From Nocardia carnea (GTDB lineage: Bacteria; Actinomycetota; Actinomycetes; Mycobacteriales; Mycobacteriaceae): 37,561 bases of DNA. This document shows positions 16,133-24,040 of this stretch, piece after piece (position 1 is the first letter of the stretch; each line of letters begins with the position of its first letter). Position numbers and translations under genes: made by a program. The stretch spans positions 1 to 37,561 of the forward strand of contig NZ_JARWOV010000197.1 of the NCBI RefSeq assembly GCF_029868855.1, written 5' to 3'. The notes below the pieces were generated by a model that had not been told where the DNA came from, made no database searches, and saw only the letters and a list, made by a program, of their open reading frames with translations.

Positions 16133-17521
16133 TCAAGCGGTTGAGGTGCCGGTGACGGGTGCGGCGCCGCGCAGGGTGGTGCACGACGCCCGGAATTCGC
16201 GAGTGGTGGCGGCGATCTCGTGCGCGATATCGGCCAGCACCGGACCGGGATCACGGCGGTGCCGCCACAGCGCACCGGCCGTCAGCCGCGCCATCCGGGC
16301 CGGTGTGTAGAGCTCGGCGGGGCGTCTGGTGCGGGAGAAGATCCCGGTGGTGACGGCCGCCAGATCCGGGTCGGTCGTCGCGGCGCGGTACAGTTCGACC
16401 TCGAGCGGGCTCATCGCCGTACCGCGGGCGAGCCGGTTGGTCCAGTGATAGATCTCCCGGCATTCGCGTACGCGTCGCTGTTCCCAGGCGGCGATCGTGT
16501 GGTCCAGCCGGATGGGATCCTCCAGCACCGGAACCACAGCCTCGGCCAGCAGACGACCGTAGTGCAGGGCATCGCGAATACCCTGTGCGGTCACCGGATC
16601 CTTGAAATGCCCGGAGTCGCCGGGTAGTGCCCAGCCGGGCCCGCTCGACCGCCGGAAATACGAAGTGATCCCGGTGGCCGACCGCGCCCGCCCGACCTGT
16701 TCACAGTCCTGTAGACGTTCACGCAGCGGCGGGAGCCGGTCCAGGGCCGCGGCGTAGCGGCGTTCGGCGTCGCCGGGACGGAGCCTGCCGGTTGTGGCGG
16801 GTGGCTGGACCAGACAGAGCAGCAGGCCGTCGTCGCAGGGGAAAGCCGTGCCGAGATCGGCTCCCACCCGCCATTGCGCGGCGGTCGAGCGCCAGTCGGT
16901 GGAGCGGTCGCGCCAGTAGGCGAAATAGCAGTCACGACCGCTGGGTTCGGCCTCGTACGGTGTTTCCACGCCCGCCAGTCGCGCGACGGTACTGCGCCGG
17001 CCGTCGGCCCCGACCACCAAAGCGGCGCGGAGTTCGGCCGTGCGCCCATCGGGCCCGGTGTAGCGGACACCTGCGCACCGCGCACCGTCCCAGACCAGTT
17101 CGGTCACTCGGCAGTGCTGCCGTATCTCGGCCCCCGCATGGGTGGCCGTGCGGACCAGTGCGTGGTCGAGGCCGGTCCGGCGGACGCAGAGCGTGTAGTC
17201 GATGCCGTCCACCTCGGGAAACGGTGTCGTGATCGTATATCCGGCGCCCGCCGCGAAGGCGTGGGTGAGCGCGGGAGCTCCGAGTTCGGATACCGCGTCG
17301 AGCGCACCCAGCCGGAAGAGTTCGGCGACCCCGGCCGGCCACAGCAGATGAGTGGACAGGGTGTCCGACGGAAATCGCGCGCTGTCCAGGACGACGACCT
17401 GGCGTCCCGCCCGGGCGAGCGTCGCTGCGGTGGCGGAACCGGCGCAGCGGGCGCCGACCACCACGACATCGGCTTGTTCGACCGCGGCGGGGGAGTCAGT
17501 CATACGAACCGCCTCGGTCAT
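16133..17521 (-). CDS. FAD-dependent monooxygenase / geranylgeranyl-reductase-like flavoprotein
   Basis: This is a 462-aa group-A type flavoprotein. It has the N-terminal FAD motif ADVVVVGARCAGSATAATLA with a CAGS variant of the GxGxxG loop, the middle motif LVVGADGRRSTVARLAG, and the flavin-phosphate motif ALPGDSGHFKDPVTAQGIRD. Similar enzymes hydroxylate aromatic or polyketide compounds or reduce isoprenoid double bonds; this sequence alone does not decide. Two starts are possible: ATG 17521, and ATG 17503 with GAGG eight bases upstream. It is the first gene of an operon with the Tat-exported flavoenzyme. Its promoter region contains a 17-bp palindrome, probably the operator of the divergent TetR protein. 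Confidence 0.82.
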   Translation of the reverse strand: MTEAVRMTDSPAAVEQADVVVVGARCAGSATAATLARAGRQVVVLDSARFPSDTLSTHLLWPAGVAELFRLGALDAVSELGAPALTHAFAAGAGYTITTPFPEVDGIDYTLCVRRTGLDHALVRTATHAGAEIRQHCRVTELVWDGARCAGVRYTGPDGRTAELRAALVVGADGRRSTVARLAGVETPYEAEPSGRDCYFAYWRDRSTDWRSTAAQWRVGADLGTAFPCDDGLLLCLVQPPATTGRLRPGDAERRYAAALDRLPPLRERLQDCEQVGRARSATGITSYFRRSSGPGWALPGDSGHFKDPVTAQGIRDALHYGRLLAEAVVPVLEDPIRLDHTIAAWEQRRVRECREIYHWTNRLARGTAMSPLEVELYRAATTDPDLAAVTTGIFSRTRRPAELYTPARMARLTAGALWRHRRDPGPVLADIAHEIAATTREFRASCTTLRGAAPVTGTSTA

Positions 17522-17527
17522 CGAGTC

Positions 17528-17544
17528 TCGGACACTATGTCCGA
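17528..17544. promoter_or_regulatory. Palindromic operator over the promoter of the flavoenzyme operon
   Basis: TCGGACA-CTA-TGTCCGA is a perfect 7-bp inverted repeat. It lies 7 bp upstream of the ATG at 17521. On the minus strand it contains TAGTGT, a TANNNT-type -10 hexamer placed about ten bases from that ATG. A bound dimer would cover the -10 region. Confidence 0.6.
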
Positions 17545-17749
17545 TTGATGGTGCGGGGTGGTGGCGAGGTTGTCAACCATCCGGGCCGCACTGTCCCGCA
17601 CAGTTTTCCGCGAGGGTCCCCGGGACTCGGTAGCCGAGATCCGGGTTGCCCCGGCGCCCACGGCCCTCGCCGGATGGCGGGCACAATGGGCCCATGGACC
17701 TTGCGAGCGAACACCCACCACAGTGGTCGAGCGAGTCGGCGGTCCCCGG

Positions 17750-18400
17750 ATGCCCTCGCTGACCCGCGCCGCCCGGCCTGCCCGGAAGCCGGACGACGAC
17801 CGCCGGGCCGAATTCGAGCAGCGGGTGCTGCGCGCGGTCGAGGACCTGCTCGCCGACGGGACGCCGTTCACCGAGATCGCAGTGCAGAGGATCGCCGCGA
17901 CCGCCGAGGTGGCGCGGTCGACGTTCTACCGCTACTTCCCGGACAAGAGCCAATTGCTCATCCGCATGGCGGAGTTGGCCACGAGCGATCTGTTCGCCGC
18001 GGCCGAGCGCTGGTGGAACGCCGAGCACACCGATCGCGAGGCGGGTGTGCGGGAGGCGATGAGCGCCATGATCGCGGGCTTTCGCAGGCACCGCTTCCTG
18101 CTGCTCGCGCTGAGCGAACTCGCCGCCTATGACCGCGATGTCGGTGCTTACTGGCGTGGCCGTGTCGCCGGCTTCGTCGAGCTGGTTCGCCGGCGCCTGG
18201 AGGCCGATCGCGCCGCGGGACGGGTGGCGCCCGAACTGGATCCGGCCGCCACCTCGCTGGTATTGGCCGCGATGGTGGAACGGTCCATCAGTACGGCGTT
18301 CGCGGTGCGTACCGGCATATCCGATGCGGAACTGGCGCGGGCGCTCGGCCGCTCGATCTGGCTGGTGGTCTACGGTGACGCCCCGGCCGGTCCGGCCTGA
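17750..18400 (+). CDS. TetR-family transcriptional regulator
   Basis: This 216-aa protein starts MPSLTRAARPARKP. Its N-terminal helix-turn-helix is RIAATAEVARSTFYRYFPDK, with the family-typical 'STFYRYFPDKSQLL' ending, and an all-helical ligand-binding C-terminal domain follows. The open frame extends further upstream, but I prefer the ATG at 17750 because the preceding residues do not look like protein. It is divergent from the two-flavoenzyme operon, whose promoter carries a 17-bp palindrome about 210 bp away, and is its likely regulator. It converges with another TetR gene, with 10 bases between stops. Confidence 0.85.
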   Translation: MPSLTRAARPARKPDDDRRAEFEQRVLRAVEDLLADGTPFTEIAVQRIAATAEVARSTFYRYFPDKSQLLIRMAELATSDLFAAAERWWNAEHTDREAGVREAMSAMIAGFRRHRFLLLALSELAAYDRDVGAYWRGRVAGFVELVRRRLEADRAAGRVAPELDPAATSLVLAAMVERSISTAFAVRTGISDAELARALGRSIWLVVYGDAPAGPA

Positions 18401-18410
18401 GGGCAGCGCG

Positions 18411-18977
18411 CTAGCCGGCCGCAGGGCCCGGGTCGACCAGCCGGCGTGCGGCCAGGACGACGGCGGCCCGTTGCTCGGCGATCCGGCGGGCCGGACCCTG
18501 GCCGCTGTGGACCGCGGTACTGCGGGCAAGTTCGGTGAGCATGCGCAGCAGGGTCGGCGCGGCGATATCGGCGGTGACCGTTCCCGTGCGCTGGCCACGT
18601 TTGATCTCGGCCAGTTTGGGGTCGACGGTGCGGCGCAATACCTGTGTGATCCGCTCGTCGGCGGGTTCCAGATCCGCCCACGCCTGTAGTCGCGCGTTGT
18701 CCGGATGGGCGAGGAAATGGTCGAACAGCCGGCCGACGTATCCGGGGAGATCATCGGCCCGCAGCGCGGTTTCGGCGGTGGTCTGCGCGGTCCACTGTTC
18801 GGTGACCGCGGCGAACAGTTCCGATTTACCCGGGAAGTAGGCGTAGAGGCGATCCTTGCTGGCCTGCGCGGCCGCGGCGATCCGATTGATCCGGGCGCCC
18901 GCGGTGCCGTACTCGGCGAACTCCGCTTTGGCCGCCGCCAGAATCCGCTCCCGGGTCGCCTGGCCAGCCGCACGCAT
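18411..18977 (-). CDS. TetR-family regulator of the GXWXG/alcohol dehydrogenase operon
   Basis: This 188-aa regulator has the N-terminal DNA-binding helices ERILAAAKAEFAEYGTAG and INRIAAAAQASKDRLYAYF, then PGKSELFAAV and a helical effector domain. The ATG at 18977 is the only credible start before the DNA-binding region. The 91-bp region to the divergent gene holds two copies of an 18-bp palindrome. That strongly suggests the protein represses both its own promoter and the divergent operon. The inducer is unknown but is likely a substrate or product of the alcohol dehydrogenase encoded there. Confidence 0.88.
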   Translation of the reverse strand: MRAAGQATRERILAAAKAEFAEYGTAGARINRIAAAAQASKDRLYAYFPGKSELFAAVTEQWTAQTTAETALRADDLPGYVGRLFDHFLAHPDNARLQAWADLEPADERITQVLRRTVDPKLAEIKRGQRTGTVTADIAAPTLLRMLTELARSTAVHSGQGPARRIAEQRAAVVLAARRLVDPGPAAG

Positions 18978-18995
18978 GCGATGGATCGTAGCTTG

Positions 18996-19013
18996 CCGAA
19001 CCAGATGGTTCGG
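18996..19013. promoter_or_regulatory. TetR operator, copy 1
   Basis: CCGAACCA-GA-TGGTTCGG is a perfect 8-bp inverted repeat lying 18 bp upstream of the TetR start codon. The same core recurs 32 bp downstream. Confidence 0.75.
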
Positions 19014-19027
19014 AACTATGGTCGTTT

Positions 19028-19045
19028 CCGAACCAGATGGTTCGC
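19028..19045. promoter_or_regulatory. TetR operator, copy 2
   Basis: CCGAACCA-GA-TGGTTCGC is identical to copy 1 except for the last base. The centre-to-centre distance is 32 bp, about three helical turns, so two dimers would sit on the same DNA face. It lies 23 bp upstream of the GXWXG gene. Confidence 0.75.
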
Positions 19046-19068
19046 CGAACCGGCCGAGGGGACAGATT

Positions 19069-19536
19069 ATGAGCGCGGACACGCCACGGTGGCGGCAGTT
19101 GCGGGAGCAGGCCGAGGGCGTATCGGTCGCCGAACTCGACGATCTCTGGGCGCGGCTGCGGCCCGCGCGCGCCGAGGATATTCTCGGCGAATGGCGCGGT
19201 GACGCCTTCCAGACCGGCCATCCACTGTGCCGGGCACTGCCCAAGAGCCGGTGGTACGGCAAAACGTTCCATGCGCTCGACGATGCGAAACCACTGATCT
19301 GCCGGGCCGAGGACGGCACGCTGTTCTCGAACGTGGAACTCGGCGGCGGCGAGGCCACCCTGTGGAATATCGAATTCCGCGGCGAGGTCACCGCCACCAT
19401 GGTCTATGACGGCCGCGCCGTATTCGACCATTTCAAATGGCTCGACGACACGACCCTGATGGGCATCATGAACGGTCGCCCGGAGTTGGTCCTGGCCGGT
19501 GGCGAGTACTTCTACTTCCTGCTGGAACGGGTGTAG
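19069..19536 (+). CDS. GXWXG / DUF4334 domain protein
   Basis: This 155-aa cytoplasmic protein has the GXWXG-type motif LGEWRGDAFQTGH at about residue 40 and the DUF4334 C-terminal part (YDGRAVFDHFKWLDDTTLMG, then LAGGEYFYFLLER). The biochemical role of the family is not established; the small beta-barrel-like core could bind a hydrophobic ligand. The ATG at 19069 has a GAGGGG ribosome site. Its stop is two bases from the start of the alcohol dehydrogenase, so the two are an operon and probably work on the same compound. The tandem TetR operator lies directly upstream. Confidence 0.85.
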   Translation: MSADTPRWRQLREQAEGVSVAELDDLWARLRPARAEDILGEWRGDAFQTGHPLCRALPKSRWYGKTFHALDDAKPLICRAEDGTLFSNVELGGGEATLWNIEFRGEVTATMVYDGRAVFDHFKWLDDTTLMGIMNGRPELVLAGGEYFYFLLERV

Positions 19537-19538
19537 CG

Positions 19539-20627
19539 ATGCGGACCACCGCGCTCCTGTCCCGCGATCCGGCGGCACCGTTCACCGTGGAAACGGTCGA
19601 TCTCGACGGTCCCCGCGACGACGAGATCCTGGTGCGCATCCTCGCTTCGGGGATCTGTCATACGGACCTGGTCAACCGGGTGCTGGGTAAACCGGACCGG
19701 CCGGTCCTGCTCGGTCACGAGGGGGCCGGAGTCGTGACCGCGGTCGGTGCTTCGGTGACCTCGGTGGCGCCCGGCGACCACGTGGTGCTCACGTTCCGGC
19801 ACTGCGGCGCCTGTCCGAACTGCGCGGGCGGCCGGCCCGCGTACTGCCGGCACTCCACCGCGCTCAACCATTTCGGGCGCCGCGCCGACAGATCGCCCCG
19901 CGTTCTGGTCGCCGGTGCACCGGTGCGCGACGGCTTCTTCGGGCAATCCAGTTTCGCCGGGTACGCACTGGCCACCGCGGACAACACCGTGGTCGTCGAC
20001 CCGGCGGTGGACCCGGCCGTGGCGGCCTCCTTCGGCTGCGGATTCCAGACCGGCGCGGGTGCGGTACTCAACGTCCTGCAACCGGAATCCGGGGCGTGGC
20101 TGGCGATCTACGGCGGGGGAGCGGTCGGCTCGGCCGCACTGCTGGCCGCCCGTACCGTCCCCGGCGTGCGGACCGTCGTGGTGGAAACATCTGCGGCGCG
20201 GCGGGAAACGGCCACCGAACTGGGCGCAGATATCGTCCTGGATCCGGCCGGGGCGGGAACCGCGCAAACGGTCGAGGAGATCACCGGCGGCGGGGCCACC
20301 CACGCCCTGGACACCACCGGGATCCCCGCCGTACTGGCCGATGCGTTCGCGGCGCTCGCGACCGGAGCCACCGTGGTCGCGGTGGGTCTCGGTACCGGTG
20401 TGCCGCCCATCGATGTGCGCGATATGGTCCTGCAGGGCAAAACGATCCGCGGTTGCCTGGAAGGCGATGCGGAGCCGGCCACCTTCATCCCGTACCTGCT
20501 CGACCTCTACGGCAAGGGAGAGCTGCCGGTGGACCGGCTGGTGACCCGCTTCCCCCATACCGAAATCGAGACGGCGCTCGCCGGACAGCATGCGGGGTCG
20601 GTGATCAAGCCGGTACTCACCTGGTGA
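19539..20627 (+). CDS. Zinc-dependent NAD(P)-alcohol dehydrogenase (MDR, aryl-alcohol type)
   Basis: This is a 362-aa medium-chain dehydrogenase. The catalytic zinc ligands are in SGICHTD (Cys) and GHEGAGVV (His-Glu). The structural zinc loop is CGACPNCAGGRPAYC, and the nucleotide-binding loop is IYGGGAVGSAALLAA. Such enzymes oxidise primary, allylic or benzylic alcohols to aldehydes. The ATG at 19539 follows the stop of the DUF4334 gene by two bases, so the start is certain within a codon. It is co-regulated with that gene by the upstream TetR module. The exact alcohol is unknown. Confidence 0.9.
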   Translation: MRTTALLSRDPAAPFTVETVDLDGPRDDEILVRILASGICHTDLVNRVLGKPDRPVLLGHEGAGVVTAVGASVTSVAPGDHVVLTFRHCGACPNCAGGRPAYCRHSTALNHFGRRADRSPRVLVAGAPVRDGFFGQSSFAGYALATADNTVVVDPAVDPAVAASFGCGFQTGAGAVLNVLQPESGAWLAIYGGGAVGSAALLAARTVPGVRTVVVETSAARRETATELGADIVLDPAGAGTAQTVEEITGGGATHALDTTGIPAVLADAFAALATGATVVAVGLGTGVPPIDVRDMVLQGKTIRGCLEGDAEPATFIPYLLDLYGKGELPVDRLVTRFPHTEIETALAGQHAGSVIKPVLTW

Positions 20628-20637
20628 GGCGGCCTGC

Positions 20638-20657
20638 GGCTCCCGGCCACCGGAGCC
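20638..20657 (+). terminator. Small hairpin after the alcohol dehydrogenase
   Basis: GGCTCC (20638-20643) pairs with GGAGCC (20652-20657) over an 8-nt loop, ten bases past the stop codon. It is short, so this is only a possible terminator. Confidence 0.3.
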
Positions 20658-20785
20658 CGACAGCCGGCGGACGAATTCCGTTCGCCCAGCGGTCATCCGA
20701 CAGTCGCCTCGGCGCGCAATCCTGCACGGTACGACCATTGCCCACTGTCTCGACCGGTTCCGGGCACCGGGAAAGGCCGGCCGCC

Positions 20786-21034
20786 GTGTCCGATATGCCG
20801 ATCCGCGACTACATCGCCGAATTCCTGCGTACCCACTGCGATCTGGAATTCGACACCATCGCGCCCCATGCCACCCCGTCCGAGCTGGGCATTGATTCGC
20901 TGACGGTGTTGTCGATCATCGTGCTGGTCGAGAAGGAGTACGGGATCGAACTACCCGACCGGCAGATGGCCTCCGCGCGGACCTTCGCCGAACTGATGGA
21001 ACTTCTCGGGGTTCCGGTGACGACCGCCTCCTGA
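20786..21034 (+). CDS. Stand-alone acyl carrier protein
   Basis: This 82-aa acidic four-helix carrier protein has the phosphopantetheine attachment serine in LGIDSLTVLS, followed by the recognition helix IIVLVEKEYGIELPDRQMAS. It would hold an acyl chain as a thioester on a 4'-phosphopantetheine arm. I start at the GTG at 20786 because GGGAAAGG lies about nine bases upstream; the ATG at 20795 is the alternative. No ketosynthase, ligase or thioesterase is adjacent, so its partners are encoded elsewhere. It has its own intergenic regions on both sides and is probably monocistronic. Confidence 0.88.
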   Translation: MSDMPIRDYIAEFLRTHCDLEFDTIAPHATPSELGIDSLTVLSIIVLVEKEYGIELPDRQMASARTFAELMELLGVPVTTAS

Positions 21035-21341
21035 TCCGGTTCGGAACCGCGCCGCGGAGCCTGTGATGCGGCCGTCGTGGAATTGCAACGTGCCGGTGAC
21101 CGCCGGTCCCGGGGGCCGCGGCCATCGGGGCGAATGGATGCCGATCGTCTGCTGTCTCGTAGCTCTTCCCGCGTGTCGTATCGGCGACACGCCGCTGTTT
21201 ACGGCGCTGACCAGAAGTTTTCGGCGCGTCTCTCCCCACGAAGGCCGCGATTGCGCTTCAATAACCGATCGGGTTCGGCTTTACGGAAACGGCATTCGTC
21301 CGCCACCGGATACACCGGCATCCGAGAGGGGCACGACCAGA
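21035..21341 (+). other. Intergenic region between the acyl carrier protein and the small membrane protein
   Basis: This stretch of 307 bases shows no convincing gene. The frame of the next gene stays open through part of it but without protein-like composition. It contains the perfect inverted repeat GCGTGTCG-TATCGG-CGACACGC (21171-21192), which could be a terminator for the carrier protein or an operator for the membrane protein. Confidence 0.4.
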
Positions 21342-21656
21342 ATGAGCATGATCCTCACCGCATTGCACGACGGCCTTCCGGCGTTGCACGACAGCTACAC
21401 AACGCTCGCTCAGGTGGGCAATCCCACCCCGGAAGCACCGCCACTATCGGACAAGATCACCCAGATGACCCGGTACCTGACCTGGTTCGTCCTGCTCTCC
21501 GGCGTCACCGCGATCATGTTCGGCGGCGGTAAGTTCGCCTGGGAGAAATGGAACGGCGGCGCGCTGACGGCGCCGAAGCAGATCGCCGGCGCCATGATGG
21601 GCGGTGCAGTCGCCACCAGCGCGGGAACGATCATGAACGCCATCATGGGCGGCTGA
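21342..21656 (+). CDS. Small two-helix membrane protein, unknown function
   Basis: This 104-aa protein begins MSMILTALHDGLPALHDSYT. It has a hydrophobic helix at ~43-65 (YLTWFVLLSGVTAIMFGGGK) and a second glycine/alanine-rich helix at ~82-103 (IAGAMMGGAVATSAGTIMNA). Size and two-helix topology resemble VirB2/TrbC-type pilin precursors or small actinobacterial conjugation proteins, but no conjugation gene is nearby and I see no decisive motif. A GAGAGGGG ribosome site lies about ten bases upstream of the ATG. It may be a remnant of a mobile element or an independent membrane factor. Confidence 0.6.
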   Translation: MSMILTALHDGLPALHDSYTTLAQVGNPTPEAPPLSDKITQMTRYLTWFVLLSGVTAIMFGGGKFAWEKWNGGALTAPKQIAGAMMGGAVATSAGTIMNAIMGG

Positions 21657-21883
21657 CGGGCCGCTACCGGGCGCAAGGTCACGGCTCGGGTGCACCCTGC
21701 TCATCGCGACGACGACGTGAGGGTTGTCGTCACCGGGCAATTGTTCCGCCCGTCGGTCCCCGGCGGTTCCCGCTCTTCCGGACCCGTACCGGCCGGGGCC
21801 GACTGTGCCTGCTCGGTTCCCCGGCCTCGCGTTCGCGGCCTTCGGGTACCACCCGGGCAACCCTGATGTGCCGAGCGGGTTGC

Positions 21884-21889
21884 TAGATT
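21884..21889 (+). promoter_or_regulatory. -10 hexamer of a leaderless promoter
   Basis: TAGATT fits the TANNNT actinobacterial -10 pattern and ends exactly seven bases before the GTG at 21897. No ribosome site precedes that GTG. Transcription would start at the start codon itself. Confidence 0.5.
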
Positions 21890-21896
21890 CGGGTTC

Positions 21897-22352
21897 GTGC
21901 ACTCCGGCGTCACGGGAACACTCGTTCGGTGGTTGCTACCGGCATTCCTGGCGGTAGCTCTGCTGGGCATGCACCATCTGCCCGCCGCCGGCGAGCCCGC
22001 TGCCACTCCCGCGCAGCACGAGCTGCTCCGGTCCGCCCCGGCGGAGGCGATTTTCCCGCCGCCGTCCGATACGCAGTCCGGTCCGGCCCACTGTTGCACG
22101 ATGCCGCAGGTGCTCGTGCCGGAGCCCGCTCACGACGGGCCCGGCGATCATGGTGCGGGTCACGAATTGCTGCATCTGTGCCTGGCTGTGCTGGCCGCTT
22201 TGGCCGGACTCGTCCTGACATTGTTCGTCGTCGCCCGGGGCATAGCGGGATACGTCCCGGGCGCCGTGCCCCCGGCTGCTCCGATCGTCTGGGCGCGACC
22301 CCCGCCACCGCTCGCTCGACGTTTGGCCGCCCTGGGTGTGTTGCGGCTGTGA
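21897..22352 (+). CDS. DUF6153-like membrane protein
   Basis: This 151-aa protein has an N-terminal hydrophobic segment LLPAFLAVALLGMHHLPAAG, a periplasmic stretch rich in His and Cys (PAHCCTMPQ, HDGPGDHGAGHELLHLC), and a second membrane helix at ~95-117 (LAVLAALAGLVLTLFVVARG). The pattern matches the actinobacterial DUF6153 family, often found beside DUF305 genes as here. The His/Cys content suggests metal binding, perhaps copper, but this is inference. The GTG start has no ribosome site and sits seven bases after a -10-like hexamer, so the mRNA is probably leaderless. It is followed by the DUF305 gene after 81 bases. Confidence 0.72.
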   Translation: MHSGVTGTLVRWLLPAFLAVALLGMHHLPAAGEPAATPAQHELLRSAPAEAIFPPPSDTQSGPAHCCTMPQVLVPEPAHDGPGDHGAGHELLHLCLAVLAALAGLVLTLFVVARGIAGYVPGAVPPAAPIVWARPPPPLARRLAALGVLRL

Positions 22353-22365
22353 CGGACGGCCGCCG

Positions 22366-22383
22366 GACCCGGTGATCCGGGTC
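22366..22383 (+). terminator. Intergenic hairpin between DUF6153 and DUF305 genes
   Basis: GACCCGG-TGAT-CCGGGTC is a perfect 7-bp stem with a tetraloop, between the stop of DUF6153 and the ribosome site of DUF305. It could attenuate read-through or protect the 3' end of the upstream message; there is no U-tract. Confidence 0.4.
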
Positions 22384-22433
22384 GCGGCGCTGCTGCGCCG
22401 GTCACAACACCCATACTCAGGGAGAACGAACTC

Positions 22434-23063
22434 ATGAACAGAAAGTCGCTGACCGCCTCCGCGATCATCCTCCTCGCCTCGGCTCTGGTATCGACCGCTT
22501 GCGGGAACGACGCCGGTGAATCGGGCACACAGGCGACGAGCGGTGCGATGACCACATCGGCGGCCGCGGGTCCATCGGGCACTTCGCCGGTGGAGGGCGA
22601 GCACAACGAGGCCGACATCCGTTTCGCGCAGGAGATGATTCCGCACCATCGGCAAGCCGTGGAGATGGCGGCGCTGGTGCCCTCGCATTCGACCGATTCC
22701 CGGGTGATCGACCTGGCGGCCCGCATCCAGCAGGCGCAGGATCCCGAGATCACCGCGATGACGGGGTGGCTGCAGGCGTGGGGCGCTGCGGTCCCCGAAG
22801 GCACCGGCCATTCCGGCGGACATCACGGTGGTATGCCCGGCATGATGACCGATGAGCAGATGGCCGAACTCGAGGCGGCACAGGGTCCGGAATTCGACCG
22901 GATGTGGCTGACCATGATGATCGACCACCACGAAGGCGCGGTACAGATGGCACAGACCGAGCTGGCCGAGGGAAGCGATCCCCAGGCGCGGACCATGGCA
23001 CAGCAGATCGTCGACGCCCAGCAGGCCGAAATCCAGCAGATGCAGGCGATTCTGGAAGGCTGA
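22434..23063 (+). CDS. DUF305 lipoprotein
   Basis: This 209-aa exported lipoprotein has signal MNRKSLTASAIILLASALVS and lipobox STAC (Cys at 23). The mature protein carries the duplicated DUF305 motif: RFAQEMIPHHRQAVEMAALV at ~64 and MWLTMMIDHHEGAVQMAQTE at ~161, each with a paired His (HH) in a helix rich in Met. A His/Met-rich insert (GHSGGHHGGMPGMM) lies between. Some DUF305 proteins, such as cyanobacterial CopM, bind copper at the cell envelope, so a role in copper handling is plausible. A GGGAGAACGA ribosome site precedes the ATG. The gene ends 18 bases before the start of an abnormal G/C homopolymer region. Confidence 0.85.
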   Translation: MNRKSLTASAIILLASALVSTACGNDAGESGTQATSGAMTTSAAAGPSGTSPVEGEHNEADIRFAQEMIPHHRQAVEMAALVPSHSTDSRVIDLAARIQQAQDPEITAMTGWLQAWGAAVPEGTGHSGGHHGGMPGMMTDEQMAELEAAQGPEFDRMWLTMMIDHHEGAVQMAQTELAEGSDPQARTMAQQIVDAQQAEIQQMQAILEG

Positions 23064-23482
<419 letters not shown>

Positions 23483-24040
23483 TCAACCGCTGGGCGGCGG
23501 CTCGTCGTCGAGGGCGGCGAGTGCGGAGAGGGGCGCGATGAGTGCGGTGGTGTCGAGGCGGGAAACGCTGGACAGCGCGTGCAGCAGGACACCGTCGAGA
23601 TACATCGCTATCGCCCGGGCCGCGGGGATCCCGGTATGCGGAGTGAGGATATCGACGAGTCCGTCGAACCAGACCCGGGCCAACGGGCGCAGTTCGGGGT
23701 GGCGAGTCGCGGCGAGATAGAGCTCGTTCACGGTGAGCATCTGCTCCGGGCGGTCGAGGTAGCCGGCGACGAGCGCGGACAGGGTCGCGGGCAGATCGGT
23801 GCCGCGGGCCAGTTCCCCGGCCCATTCCGCCAGGGCCTCACGGGTGGCCGCAGCGGTTTCGGCCAGCGCCGTCTCGGTGAGATCGGCCAGATCGGCGAAA
23901 TAGTAGGTCGTGGAGCCGACCGGCACCCCGGCTTCGGCCGCCACCAGGCGGTGGGTGATCCCCGCGATCCCGTGGCGCGGGATCAATGCGCGGGTGGCGT
24001 CGAGGATGCGGCGGCGCCGGTGCGGATCCCGGGGGGTCAA
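23483..24040 (-). CDS. TetR/AcrR-family regulator of the SMR pump
   Basis: This 185-aa regulator has DNA-binding helices RRRRILDATRALIPRHGIAG and HRLVAAEAGVPVGSTTYYF, followed by a helical ligand domain. The start is TTG at 24040, which overlaps the TGA of the SMR gene (TTGA), so translation is coupled to the pump. This gene order, pump first and repressor second under one operator, gives autoregulated induction by pump substrates. The 36-bp palindrome upstream of the pump gene is its probable target. Confidence 0.85.
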   Translation of the reverse strand: MTPRDPHRRRRILDATRALIPRHGIAGITHRLVAAEAGVPVGSTTYYFADLADLTETALAETAAATREALAEWAGELARGTDLPATLSALVAGYLDRPEQMLTVNELYLAATRHPELRPLARVWFDGLVDILTPHTGIPAARAIAMYLDGVLLHALSSVSRLDTTALIAPLSALAALDDEPPPSG

